Position numbers and translations under genes: made by a program
The notes under the pieces: model-generated
The model's database searches: none
Told to the model about the DNA's origin: nothing
The model's input: only the letters and a program-made list of their open reading frames with translations
NCBI GenBank assembly: GCA_964629475.1
Contig: CAZVQW010000009.1
Coordinates: forward strand, 1-64,000
DNA from: SMWD01 sp964629475
Lineage (GTDB): Bacteria > Pseudomonadota > Gammaproteobacteria > Steroidobacterales > GCA-2729495
Direction of reading: 5' to 3'
Length of the DNA stretch: 64,000 nt
Part shown: positions 18,424-26,132 of the stretch, one piece after another
Layout: each line of letters starts with the position of its first letter
How positions within the stretch are numbered: position 1 is the first letter of the stretch

Positions 18424-18429
18424 ATTTTA
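18424..18429 (-). promoter_or_regulatory. Candidate -10 element of the nod promoter
   Basis: TAAAAT on the minus strand (5/6 match to TATAAT). Its centre is 33 bp from the centre of the 18449-18470 palindrome. This would put the palindrome at about -42, where class II activators overlap the -35 region; no good -35 hexamer is seen there. Inferred from spacing only. Confidence 0.45.
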
Positions 18430-18448
18430 ATCAGACTCCCATTACCCC

Positions 18449-18470
18449 GCGTCCGTCATATGACGGACGC
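18449..18470. promoter_or_regulatory. Perfect palindrome upstream of nod, candidate operator copy 2
   Basis: A 22-bp perfect palindrome; its inner 16 bp are TCCGTCATATGACGGA. It lies in the 119-bp gap between the luxR-type regulator stop codon (7 bp away) and nod. This is the strongest of the three island copies and suggests a dimeric DNA-binding protein acting on nod. Confidence 0.7.
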
Positions 18471-18476
18471 CATAAA

Positions 18477-19013
18477 TTAGTCCAGGTATCCCAGTCGGAA
18501 TCCTTCTGCGACCACTGCCGCACGTGTATTAACGTTTAGTTTGCTGCGCATTCTCTCGACGTGTGTACGAACCGTGGACTCACCGACACCCAGGCGTTCT
18601 GCTACAGAGGACGTGGTCTCGCCTTCGGCGAGCAACAGCAGTATCTCTTGCTCCCTGGGGCTCAGCGCCTGCCAGGCTTTCGGCGCCTCACTGCCCATGG
18701 GGCTCATCGTGCAGACCACCATTCCATTGACGGGGACACAGCTGAGTTGATGACGTTGACCTCCCAGCTTGAACTGGGTGTTCTGGGAACAATCCATGCC
18801 GACCGACAATAGCTTGACGACACACCCTTCCCGGCACGGCAACATTTCGGTGTCGTCCAGCCGGTCCATGACATCCCAGCAATATTCCCCAGCTCCGGGC
18901 CCCAACAATCGTCGCGCCGGCTTGTTCTGGGCAATAACACTACCGTCTCCCCCGGCAATGACTACGGGACGAGTGTTATCAAACATATTGCGGTATGAAG
19001 CAGGATTCAGCAT
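18477..19013 (-). CDS. PAS-like LuxR-family transcriptional regulator
   Basis: Encodes 178 residues. The N-terminal part (about 10-105) looks like a PAS sensor (RPVVIAGGDGSVIAQNKPARRLLG) and carries six cysteines (45, 60, 64, 75, 92, 101), three of them in a C-x14-C-x3-C arrangement. The C-terminal part (about 115-178) is a GerE/LuxR helix-turn-helix (LSPREQEILLLLAEGETTSSVAERLGVGESTVRTH, shown in pieces). No phosphoacceptor receiver domain is present, so it probably senses a ligand or redox state directly. It sits immediately upstream of nod in the same direction and is the best candidate to bind the island palindromes. No strong ribosome-binding site is seen. Confidence 0.85.
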   Translation of the reverse strand: MLNPASYRNMFDNTRPVVIAGGDGSVIAQNKPARRLLGPGAGEYCWDVMDRLDDTEMLPCREGCVVKLLSVGMDCSQNTQFKLGGQRHQLSCVPVNGMVVCTMSPMGSEAPKAWQALSPREQEILLLLAEGETTSSVAERLGVGESTVRTHVERMRSKLNVNTRAAVVAEGFRLGYLD

Positions 19014-19342
19014 CGCATATCAGTAAATAGTTACGGTTATATATGCGCAAAAAAATACAGGGCACAAATAACCACGTATATAAGTATTAGCTCGTAGAGC
19101 GTCCCCATGAGTACGTAATTATACGTATGTCTATTTACCCACCTGAGTAATTCCGGGCACTGTATGCGATGCCACGCGGCTGAACACCCAATCTATGACG
19201 GCCACAAATGACGGTCTGAGGTAGGATATAAGCTGTCTTACGTTGAAAAGACGTCCCATAACGGGATAAAAATTGGCTGTTGCACTGCCTCTGCCAGAAA
19301 TAGCTGTGGTGCAGCAATGGTGAATTTAAGAGCACAAACAAG
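19014..19342. other. Intergenic region between the regulator and the MORN genes
   Basis: No gene is supported in these 329 bp. TACGTA occurs twice with a 10-bp period (19112-19117 and 19122-19127), about 100 bp upstream of the regulator start, and could be an operator. The region is more A/T-rich than its surroundings. No terminator or known RNA is recognised. Confidence 0.5.
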
Positions 19343-20251
19343 ATGAACTTCAACATTTTTTCATGGTTCAAATCTCTGTCAAAAGAGGTTCACTCAGATG
19401 GTCCCTATGAGTCACACCACGACAATGGACTATTGAGCGGTAAAGGAACATACAAAGACGGGCAACAGGCTGGACCTTGGGAGACGTACTTCGAAAACGG
19501 TCAATTGGAATCCAAAGGAGACTACAAAGATGGTTTGCAAGATGGTCACTGGGAGACGTACTTCGAAAACGGTCAACTAAAATCCAAGGGCGACTATAAA
19601 AACGGCAAATTGAATGGTCTTCAGGAATGGTTCCACAATAATGGTCATTTAAGGGAAAGGCAGGCCTATAAAGATGGAGGAAAAGACGGTCCCTGGATGT
19701 TCTGCCATGAAAATGGTCAGTTGAAATCGACAGGAACTTATAATGACGGCAAACGGGAGGGATCCTTCGAGATCTTCTACAACAGCGGTCAGTTGAGATC
19801 CAAGGGAAATCACACAGGCGACAAACGAGAGGGACACTACGAGTCTTACCACGAAAGCAGTCAACTGGAATCTAAGGGAGACTACAGAGCCGGTAAACGC
19901 GATGACTTTTGGGAGACTTTCCATATAAATGGCCAGTTAAAATCGAAGGGAAACTACAAAGACGGCAAACAAGACGCTTCCTGGGAGTTATTCCATGAAA
20001 GTGGTCAGTTGAAGTCCAAAGGTAACTACAAAGACGGCAAGCAAGAGGGTCCATTCGAGGAATTCGGTGAAAGTGGCCAATTAACAGTTAAGGAGAACTA
20101 TAAAAACGGCAAACAAGATGGTCTCTACGAATCGTACGACGAAAAAGGTCGACTGAAAGCCAAAGGAGTTTTCAATAACGGTGTACTGGAAGGCCCATAT
20201 GAGTTGTATAAAGACGGAGTCCTTCAATCAGAGCAGTCGAGAACTGCTTGA
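19343..20251 (+). CDS. MORN/YwqK-type repeat protein 1
   Basis: Encodes 302 residues made almost entirely of about twelve 24-residue repeats with consensus YKDGKxxGPWExFHENGQLKSKGN. This matches MORN_2 repeats of the group annotated as YwqK antitoxin-like. No signal peptide or membrane segment is seen, so it is probably cytoplasmic. The repeats are also recognisable in the DNA as a 72-bp tandem array, more A/T-rich than nearby genes, which suggests acquisition. Function is unknown; MORN_2 proteins are thought to bind proteins or membranes, and some pair with toxins. No toxin gene is apparent beside it. Confidence 0.85.
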   Translation: MNFNIFSWFKSLSKEVHSDGPYESHHDNGLLSGKGTYKDGQQAGPWETYFENGQLESKGDYKDGLQDGHWETYFENGQLKSKGDYKNGKLNGLQEWFHNNGHLRERQAYKDGGKDGPWMFCHENGQLKSTGTYNDGKREGSFEIFYNSGQLRSKGNHTGDKREGHYESYHESSQLESKGDYRAGKRDDFWETFHINGQLKSKGNYKDGKQDASWELFHESGQLKSKGNYKDGKQEGPFEEFGESGQLTVKENYKNGKQDGLYESYDEKGRLKAKGVFNNGVLEGPYELYKDGVLQSEQSRTA

Positions 20252-20284
20252 AAATACTCACCTCTGTCGGTGTGAGGATTAATC

Positions 20285-20914
20285 ATGAAAACTAAACATC
20301 GCTGGCTGTACAAACTAGTAAGCTTGCTCCCGGATGGCCCATGGATATGGGCTGCCAAAGCCAATCAACTGGAATCCAAGGGCAACTATAAAGACGGGCA
20401 ACGAGACGGCCCCTGGGAGATGTTCTACGAAAATGGTCAGCTGGAATTTAAAGGGCACTATAAAAATGGGAGGCGGCATGGCCCCTGGGAGATGTTCTAC
20501 GAGAGCGGTCGAATAAAAGTCAGGGGTGGCTCCAGAAACGGCCGGCCTGATGGGCCTTTCGAGAGATACTACGAAAATGGCCAATTAGAAGAAAAATCAA
20601 CCTACAGACACGGAGAACAATATGGGCCTTTCGAGCGATACCACGAAAACGGCCGGCTAAAAGCCAAAGGAAACTATGTACACGGCTCACTGGACGGTCT
20701 CAGTAAATTGGACGGCCTCATTGAGGCTTATTACGAGAATGGTCAATTAAGAAAAAAAGGACACTATAAAGACGGTGACAAGGACGGCCACTGGGAATTT
20801 TTCTACGACAATGGCCAACTTGGGAAAAGGGAGAATTACAAAGACGGTTTATTAGATGGTCTTTGGGAGTACTTCGATGAAAACGGTCGCCTGAAAGAAC
20901 AAAGGAACTATTAG
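20285..20914 (+). CDS. MORN/YwqK-type repeat protein 2
   Basis: Encodes 209 residues: a basic, partly hydrophobic start (KHRWLYKLVSLLPDGPW), then about seven 24-residue repeats of the same consensus as its upstream neighbour. One repeat carries a six-residue insertion (SKLDGL). It begins 34 bp after the first MORN gene and arose most likely by duplication of that gene. Its stop codon overlaps the convergent fdxA stop by four bases. Confidence 0.85.
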   Translation: MKTKHRWLYKLVSLLPDGPWIWAAKANQLESKGNYKDGQRDGPWEMFYENGQLEFKGHYKNGRRHGPWEMFYESGRIKVRGGSRNGRPDGPFERYYENGQLEEKSTYRHGEQYGPFERYHENGRLKAKGNYVHGSLDGLSKLDGLIEAYYENGQLRKKGHYKDGDKDGHWEFFYDNGQLGKRENYKDGLLDGLWEYFDENGRLKEQRNY

Positions 20915-21234
20915 CGCTCCAGAAGCTTCAGCTTATCCGGCACCCCGTCCCATTCCTCGGCATCCGGCGGCGGCGATATTTTTTCCGAGATGTTGGGCCA
21001 GATAGCGGCCAACTCCGCATTCAACTTAATGAATCCCCGCTGATCCTTCGGAACAACTCTTTCCTCCATGATGGCATCCACCGGGCATTCCGACGGACAA
21101 AGTGCGCAGTCGATACACTCCTGCGGGTTGATCACCAGAAAATTGGGGCCTTCATAGAAGCAATCCACCGGACAGACATCCGCACAGATCGTGTGTTTAC
21201 AGTTAATACAGTTTTCGGTGACAACAAAGGGCAT
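20911..21234 (-). CDS. fdxA: 7Fe-8S ferredoxin
   Basis: Encodes 107 residues with the FdxA pattern: an N-terminal cluster motif ENCINCKHTICADVCPVDCF (3Fe-4S plus shared ligand) and CIDCALCPSECPVDAI for the 4Fe-4S cluster, then the long C-terminal tail of Azotobacter-type ferredoxin I. It is a soluble low-potential electron carrier. In this window it lies beside the Nod/NOR island, and a candidate operator with a TATAAA -10 is located upstream. Confidence 0.96.
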   Translation of the reverse strand: MPFVVTENCINCKHTICADVCPVDCFYEGPNFLVINPQECIDCALCPSECPVDAIMEERVVPKDQRGFIKLNAELAAIWPNISEKISPPPDAEEWDGVPDKLKLLER

Positions 21235-21337
21235 TGACGGGCTCGCAATAACTTGTCCGGGTTCATGGCTGACTTACGACGAATCAGATGAGCCGCCAAA
21301 GTTGATTTCGTGCACTGCAGTTTTTCGATGCTCGATA

Positions 21338-21343
21338 TTTATA
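21338..21343 (-). promoter_or_regulatory. Candidate -10 of the fdxA promoter
   Basis: TATAAA on the minus strand, with its centre 33 bp from the centre of the palindrome at 21366-21381. That is the same spacing as between the nod palindrome and its TAAAAT. Inferred by analogy. Confidence 0.4.
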
Positions 21344-21365
21344 TATCTTGAAAGTAAAAAAAGTA

Positions 21366-21381
21366 TCCGTCAAATGACTGA
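21366..21381. promoter_or_regulatory. Candidate operator, copy 3 (between fdxA and ABM gene)
   Basis: TCCGTCAAATGACTGA: core GTCA-AA-TGAC with matching outer TC/GA, differing from the nod site at two of 16 positions. It sits in the 343-bp gap between divergent fdxA and the ABM-domain gene. Confidence 0.55.
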
Positions 21382-21518
21382 CATGAACCAGCCATCATCT
21401 CCGGCAACAGCCCCTCAGGATGGTTCCCAGGCCAACATCATCTCCTTTACATTCTTAACCCCATGTTTTACTGGCAAATAAAATTAATACATATTTTTTT
21501 GCCCGGCACAAAAGACGG

Positions 21519-21532
21519 CCTTCTTAAGAAGG
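21519..21532. promoter_or_regulatory. Perfect 14-bp palindrome upstream of the ABM gene
   Basis: CCTTCTTAAGAAGG, 45 bp before the ATG at 21578 and clearly different from the GTCATATGAC site. It could be an operator for the ABM gene. The rest of the 21235-21577 gap shows no gene. Confidence 0.4.
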
Positions 21533-21577
21533 TAGAATAGTCACCAATCAATATATGCAAGATGCAAAGGGGCGGAC

Positions 21578-21883
21578 ATGCAAACATTTGGTCTCAACTA
21601 CGATGTAAAACCTGAATGTGCCGAAGAGTTTAAAAAAACTCTTATGCATCTGATCGACAAGATGAAGCATTGTGACGGCCACGTTGAAACGAAGCTTTTT
21701 ATGGATGTCGCACAACCCAATTCGATGATGATTTACTCGAATTGGAAAACGAAGGCAGAATTTGGTGACTTTGTGCGGTCGGACAGTTTTCAACAAATCA
21801 AAAATGAATCCAGAGAAATGATTAAAAACAGGCCGAGTCATTTCTCTGGCCAGGATGTTCGGCTCATAAAACCAGCCGAATAA
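21578..21883 (+). CDS. ABM-domain (antibiotic biosynthesis monooxygenase-like) protein
   Basis: Encodes 101 residues with the dimeric ferredoxin-like ABM fold pattern: YDVKPECAEEFKKTL at the start, then a DGHVETKLFMDV strand and the MMIYSNWKTKAEFGDFVRSDSF stretch that in this family packs the active site. Members range from heme-degrading enzymes to quinol monooxygenases, and the substrate cannot be told here. It is divergent from fdxA. Being next to the NO island suggests a stress or electron-transfer role, which is inference. Confidence 0.8.
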   Translation: MQTFGLNYDVKPECAEEFKKTLMHLIDKMKHCDGHVETKLFMDVAQPNSMMIYSNWKTKAEFGDFVRSDSFQQIKNESREMIKNRPSHFSGQDVRLIKPAE

Positions 21884-21905
21884 ACTGCTGGCAGTCAATT
21901 ATGGC

Positions 21906-22346
21906 TTACACCTTTTCTGCGATGGGCTCCGAATCCGTACCCAGCGTCTTGACGGCCGATGGTCGCGGTACGTCCGGCCCGGGCTCCTGCGCACTTTCAT
22001 GAATCAGCTTGCCGTTGATTTCCGCACCTGCGGTCATCTCGAGCAACTCATAATGCAGATTACCGTTGATCTTGGCTGTCGCACCGAGCTGCAGGATTTC
22101 ACTGGCAAATACATCGCCTTGCACCTTGCCGTTCAACGATACCCGTGGCACACGGACGCTACCGTCGATGAGGCCCTGCTCGCTCAGGCTCAGGAACGCA
22201 TCAGTATCACGATCCGCAATGACACTGCCGTCAACGACCCCGTCAATATGGCAACCACCTGAGAAGCGCACATCACCCTTGACTCTCGTACCGTCACCGA
22301 CCAGCGTATTAATCGCACCGCCGCCACGTTTATTCTTTCCAAACAT
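21906..22346 (-). CDS. Bactofilin family protein
   Basis: Encodes 146 residues: a short basic N-terminus, then a right-handed beta-helix core (VGDGTRVKGDVRFSGGCHIDGVVDGSV and similar hexad repeats) and a proline-rich tail. Bactofilins polymerise spontaneously into cytoskeletal filaments at the membrane and influence cell shape or polar functions. It lies downstream of the coiled-coil protein and rppH on the same strand. Confidence 0.93.
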   Translation of the reverse strand: MFGKNKRGGGAINTLVGDGTRVKGDVRFSGGCHIDGVVDGSVIADRDTDAFLSLSEQGLIDGSVRVPRVSLNGKVQGDVFASEILQLGATAKINGNLHYELLEMTAGAEINGKLIHESAQEPGPDVPRPSAVKTLGTDSEPIAEKV

Positions 22347-22468
22347 GCGCTTCTCCTTTTAACCACTTCACGAACGCATCCGCACCTGACTGACAGTTTA
22401 ACGGGTCACAGCTCAGCAAAACCCCAAATACGTCACAATGACGTCAAACACACGGCCCGCAAGGGCTT

Positions 22469-23197
22469 CTACCCGGACCTGACGACCCAATCGAAGGTCT
22501 TTTCGATCGATTTTGCCCGTTGACCCTTTGGCGTCAGCTTAACAATCACACGCTCCGGTGAGAATCCCTCGGGCAGCACAAGGTCGGCTTCCAGATTCTG
22601 GAAGTACCGAAACGAAAAATCTGTCAGTGATTTTCTCTGCTCGGCAATGACACCGAGTTCAGTCAACCCGAGCGACAGCGATTCGCCGTCACGAACACCG
22701 ACAACCAGCAGCTCGACCGATCCGGAAATACGCCGCGATGCACGCATCGCCTGGGCCAGTACAAGCCGCAAACTGAAGGATTCCGGGTCGTCACCGACCA
22801 ACAACTCAAGATCCTGAATCCGCAATTCAGCCTCTTGATCCGCAACGATTCCGCGGTAAAACGCGAGATCTTCACGTTGCGTGAGAATCTCATTTTGCAA
22901 TTCAACCAATCTCTGCTCGACCTGGCTATAGGCTTCTTCGTCAATTTTCCTGCCAGTCTCGAGGAGTGCAATCTTCCGGCGCGCCTCATCATATTGCTCA
23001 CGGGCCACATCGAGCTGCGCTTCGAGTTCAGAATAGCGCCCGAGCGCCTCGAGCCGATTGTGGCCGGCCCGGATCTGGCCTAGTTCGTAGGCGACCCAAA
23101 TGACTACCAGGCCACAGACAACCCCCCCGATAACGAAAACAAGATTGCGCCGATCGCCACCTGGCTGCTGAAATTTTCTCGCCTGCATCATACTCAT
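22469..23197 (-). CDS. Membrane-anchored coiled-coil protein (DUF6776-like)
   Basis: The start at 23197 is chosen because its ATG overlaps the rppH stop (ATGA), leaving 242 residues; a longer frame from 23233 would overlap rppH. One transmembrane helix (about 18-36, LVFVIGGVVCGLVVIWVAY) is followed by a coiled coil (about 45-125) and a C-terminal globular domain ending in KSIEKTFDWVV. The topology suggests a bitopic inner-membrane protein with a periplasmic body. It resembles a widespread uncharacterised gammaproteobacterial family; the function is unknown. The downstream bactofilin may be a partner. Confidence 0.8.
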   Translation of the reverse strand: MSMMQARKFQQPGGDRRNLVFVIGGVVCGLVVIWVAYELGQIRAGHNRLEALGRYSELEAQLDVAREQYDEARRKIALLETGRKIDEEAYSQVEQRLVELQNEILTQREDLAFYRGIVADQEAELRIQDLELLVGDDPESFSLRLVLAQAMRASRRISGSVELLVVGVRDGESLSLGLTELGVIAEQRKSLTDFSFRYFQNLEADLVLPEGFSPERVIVKLTPKGQRAKSIEKTFDWVVRSG

Positions 23198-23733
23198 TTG
23201 GTATGACCCAGGCCCCATTCCGCGGGCCACCATTTCGGACGTGGCGGCATGCCGTCAGGAAACAGTATCGGCCCAAGTTCATGCAGCGCCTGCACGTAGA
23301 CCTGCCGCTTGAAGTAGATTACTTCCTTGACGGGCCGCCAGTAATCAACCCAGCGCCAGCGGTCGAATTCCGGCAGGCTGGTTGCATCCAGTCGTACACG
23401 CTGCTCCGCGCTGACCAGCCGCAACAGGAACCAGCGCTGCTTCTGTCCGATACACAGTGGTCGCGTATTGTGACGAATAAATTTCTTCGGCAAGTCATAA
23501 TGTAACCAGCAACTCGTCAGCCCGAGGATCTCGACATCGCCTGCATCGAGCCCTATTTCCTCATGCAATTCACGATACATCGCCACTTCGACATCTTCAT
23601 TAGCGCCGATTCCACCTTGCGGAAACTGCCAGCCTCCCTGGCCTTTACGCCCGCCCAGCAGCACCGAACCATCCTTGTTGCTGAGAACAATGCCGACATT
23701 CGCCCGGTATCCATTCTCATCGATATCATCCAT
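23194..23733 (-). CDS. rppH: RNA pyrophosphohydrolase
   Basis: Removes pyrophosphate from mRNA 5' ends to start decay. The 179-residue Nudix protein contains GYRANVGIVLSNKDGSVLLGGRK, the RppH-specific GGWQFPQGGI, and the Nudix box with REL..EE.GL (YRELHEEIGLDAGDVEILG). The length is normal. It is translationally coupled to the following coiled-coil gene. Just upstream is a 37-bp-arm palindrome shared with the divergent btuC-like gene. Confidence 0.95.
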   Translation of the reverse strand: MDDIDENGYRANVGIVLSNKDGSVLLGGRKGQGGWQFPQGGIGANEDVEVAMYRELHEEIGLDAGDVEILGLTSCWLHYDLPKKFIRHNTRPLCIGQKQRWFLLRLVSAEQRVRLDATSLPEFDRWRWVDYWRPVKEVIYFKRQVYVQALHELGPILFPDGMPPRPKWWPAEWGLGHTK

Positions 23734-23750
23734 CTGGGGCCTCGGAAAAA

Positions 23751-23861
23751 ATGGGTTCGAAAAGAAATGGTGTCAGACACCAATTTTCACGAACTAGAGC
23801 AAAATATTTTACCTGTATTCGATAAAAATTGGTGTCTGACACCATTTCTTTTCGAACCCAT
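23751..23861. repeat. Long inverted repeat of the GGTGTCTGACACC type
   Basis: Arms 23751-23787 and 23825-23861 are perfect 37-bp inverted copies around a 37-nt A/T-rich loop. Each arm contains GGTGTCAGACACC, itself palindromic. It fills the gap between divergent rppH and the permease gene. It shares its core with elements at 34681-34816, 48623 and 58291. Confidence 0.9.
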
Positions 23862-23915
23862 TTCTTTCCCAGACAAGTAGAATTCGTGCCTGATGATCTG
23901 CCGCAAAACCACAAC

Positions 23916-24914
23916 ATGATTCGGAGCCATCATCGAATTGCGCCCGGTCGCTTACTGGCCCTCCTCATGATCGGCACGGTTGCCGCGTTGGCTGCGGCAA
24001 TCAGTATTGGCAGCGGTCAGGCAGGGCCAATGGATGTCATCGATGTTGTGCTCGGACAAGCCGAACCCGGTACCCGCGATATTCTGCTCCGGTTGCGACT
24101 GACGCGAGCGCTGGCTGCATTCGGCACCGGCGCCTCACTCGCGCTGGCCGGTGTGTTGATGCAGGTATTGTTGCGCAACCCGCTAGCCGATCCATATATT
24201 CTCGGCACGTCAGGTGGTGCGGCCGTAGCCGCGCTGACCGCTATGCTTGCTGGCGCCACCAGTCTCGCGATCGATGCAGCGGCATTCGGCGGCGCACTCG
24301 GCAGCACACTGCTGGTCTTCATCGTCGCGCGGTATCACGGCAACTGGTCACCGGGCCGCCTGCTGTTAACCGGTGTCGTGATCGCGGCGGGCTGGAGCGC
24401 CGTCATCAGCCTGATTCTCGCAACAGCCGCGGAGACGAACCTGCGCGGTATCCTGTTCTGGCTCATGGGTGATTTCGCCTTCGCCGACAATCCCTGGCCG
24501 ACACTGATCATTGCCACACTCGCCGTAGCTGCTGGTGTCGCACTGGCGCGGTCACTGAACGTACTGTCGGTCGGTGATGCGCAGGCGGCCCTGCTTGGCC
24601 TGCGCGTGCGGCCGGTCCGCACAATCGTGTATGTGCTCAGCGCATTGCTGACGGCGATTGCAGTCACGACCGCTGGCACGGTCGGCTTTATCGGCCTCGT
24701 CGTACCGCATCTCGTGCGCCTCGTCAGCGGTTCGGATCACCGCACATTGATTCCCGGCGCCGCGCTGGCCGGCGGTATCCTGCTCGTCGTCGCCGATCTG
24801 GTCGCCAGAAGCATCATTCCGCCACGCCAGCTACCGGTCGGCGCAATCACCGCCATCATCGGCGTACCACTGTTCCTGTTCCTGCTCAGCCGCACGGCTT
24901 CGAACGAAGACTAA
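23916..24914 (+). CDS. btuC: FecCD-type ABC permease, probably for vitamin B12
   Basis: Inner-membrane permease of 332 residues with about ten helices. Hallmarks of the BtuC/FecCD family are LRLRLTRALAAFGTGASLALAGVLMQ, NPLADPYILGTSGGAA, and GFIGLVVPHLVRL with GSDHRTLIPGAAL near the C-terminus. ATG 23916 is preferred for its family-typical length; upstream starts fall in or near the repeat. A B12 role is inferred from the riboswitch-btuB, btuD, adenosyltransferase and btuF genes 6-12 kb away; an iron-siderophore role is the alternative. Confidence 0.8.
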   Translation: MIRSHHRIAPGRLLALLMIGTVAALAAAISIGSGQAGPMDVIDVVLGQAEPGTRDILLRLRLTRALAAFGTGASLALAGVLMQVLLRNPLADPYILGTSGGAAVAALTAMLAGATSLAIDAAAFGGALGSTLLVFIVARYHGNWSPGRLLLTGVVIAAGWSAVISLILATAAETNLRGILFWLMGDFAFADNPWPTLIIATLAVAAGVALARSLNVLSVGDAQAALLGLRVRPVRTIVYVLSALLTAIAVTTAGTVGFIGLVVPHLVRLVSGSDHRTLIPGAALAGGILLVVADLVARSIIPPRQLPVGAITAIIGVPLFLFLLSRTASNED

Positions 24915-24923
24915 CATTCACCC

Positions 24924-26012
24924 CTACGCGCGCCGTGCCAGATACTCGCGCCCGCGCTGCATGATTTCGACAAACGCGGCTTCATCACCGGTCTCAACCA
25001 GAGCGATGATTCTCTGCACGGCAGCGGCCAATTCCCGCAATGGCGCCAGGCCATGGGGGTTCAGGCGCTGAATCTCGAAATATAACTGCGGGCTCTCGGC
25101 GCCGACCTTCTCCGCAACCTTAAGCTGCTCATCAAACGTCGTACTAGACAAATCAGCGAGTCTCGGCAGATTCTCACCGCTTTCGGCCAGCGACGTGAAA
25201 AAGGCAATATTCAAAGCGTGCGACAAACCCAGTACATAGGCGATAAGCCGATCGTGTTCGCCGATATCCATTTCGATCTGCCGCGCCATCGTCGATGCAA
25301 ACAACTGACGGGCCTGCTGCGTGGCATCAGGCGCGCCAACTTCGAGAAACAGGACATGACGGCCTGACAGTAGTTCAGTGTCCGGGCCGAACATCGGATG
25401 CACCGACGTGATATTCAGACCCTGAGCCGCCAGTTTTCGCAACCCCGCCTCGAGCGGCGATTTCAATGACCCGATATCGAAAATCAGGCCGTTCCGCCCG
25501 GTCACCGCCATCTCGTCAATAATGCCCGCCGAAACACCGATCGGCGCCGCGATGACGGTGACGTCGAAGTGATCGTCGGTCGAACGCCAATCGTCGACGT
25601 GCTTGAATCCCCCGGCCCGGTTGACCGGATCTGCGGCCGTCACGTCAAAACCCTGCGAATCGAGGAAATCGACGAACCACAGGCCCATCTTTCCTCCGCC
25701 ACCAATCACCAGTGCCTGCCGACCGTGCCCGTGCCGGTCGGCACGAACCCTGGCGCGCTCCTGTTTCGTCAGCGACGAGCGAATCAGTAGCTCCAGCAAT
25801 GCCTCAGCCAGGTCAGGCGGAATGTCGAGCTCGACTGCGTGCTCGCGTGCCATGTCGAGCACCTGTTTTTCACGCGCAAAATTACGCGTCGCCTGACCAT
25901 CTTGCCGCTTGACCTCGCCGATACGCTCGACCACAGCCTGACGTTGCGCAACCAGTTCTAGAATCTGACGGTCCAGTGATGAAAGTGTGTTTCTGAGTTC
26001 TTCGAGTTCCAT
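24924..26012 (-). CDS. tyrA: Bifunctional chorismate mutase / prephenate dehydrogenase (T-protein)
   Basis: Makes 4-hydroxyphenylpyruvate for tyrosine. The N-terminal chorismate mutase domain (about residues 1-85: MELEELRNTLSSLDRQILEL, RIGEVKR) is followed by the NAD-binding dehydrogenase domain (ALVIGGGGKMG) with HPMFGP and a C-terminal helical part. The start at 26012 gives 362 residues, close to E. coli TyrA; the upstream extension to 26087 looks unconserved. It converges with the permease gene at only 9 bp. Confidence 0.93.
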   Translation of the reverse strand: MELEELRNTLSSLDRQILELVAQRQAVVERIGEVKRQDGQATRNFAREKQVLDMAREHAVELDIPPDLAEALLELLIRSSLTKQERARVRADRHGHGRQALVIGGGGKMGLWFVDFLDSQGFDVTAADPVNRAGGFKHVDDWRSTDDHFDVTVIAAPIGVSAGIIDEMAVTGRNGLIFDIGSLKSPLEAGLRKLAAQGLNITSVHPMFGPDTELLSGRHVLFLEVGAPDATQQARQLFASTMARQIEMDIGEHDRLIAYVLGLSHALNIAFFTSLAESGENLPRLADLSSTTFDEQLKVAEKVGAESPQLYFEIQRLNPHGLAPLRELAAAVQRIIALVETGDEAAFVEIMQRGREYLARRA

Positions 26013-26132
26013 AGCAATCAAGGGATGTGTTTCCTGTACAGCATCGACATTCTTGCACAGAGCCGCGCCGGTTTCCGCAAGCGGCAACGGCGTCTACAAT
26101 TCGAGACTATGCCGCTTGTTTATATGCCATAG

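Noticed and set aside
19135..19371. Minus-strand 78-codon ORF upstream of the MORN gene
   Set aside because: Overlaps the MORN gene start, has no domain, and the composition is not gene-like.
22431..22443. CGTCA-CAA-TGACG upstream of the bactofilin gene as a fourth island operator
   Set aside because: The half-sites are separated by 3 bp instead of 2 and the flanks do not match; it is outside the island and could easily be chance.
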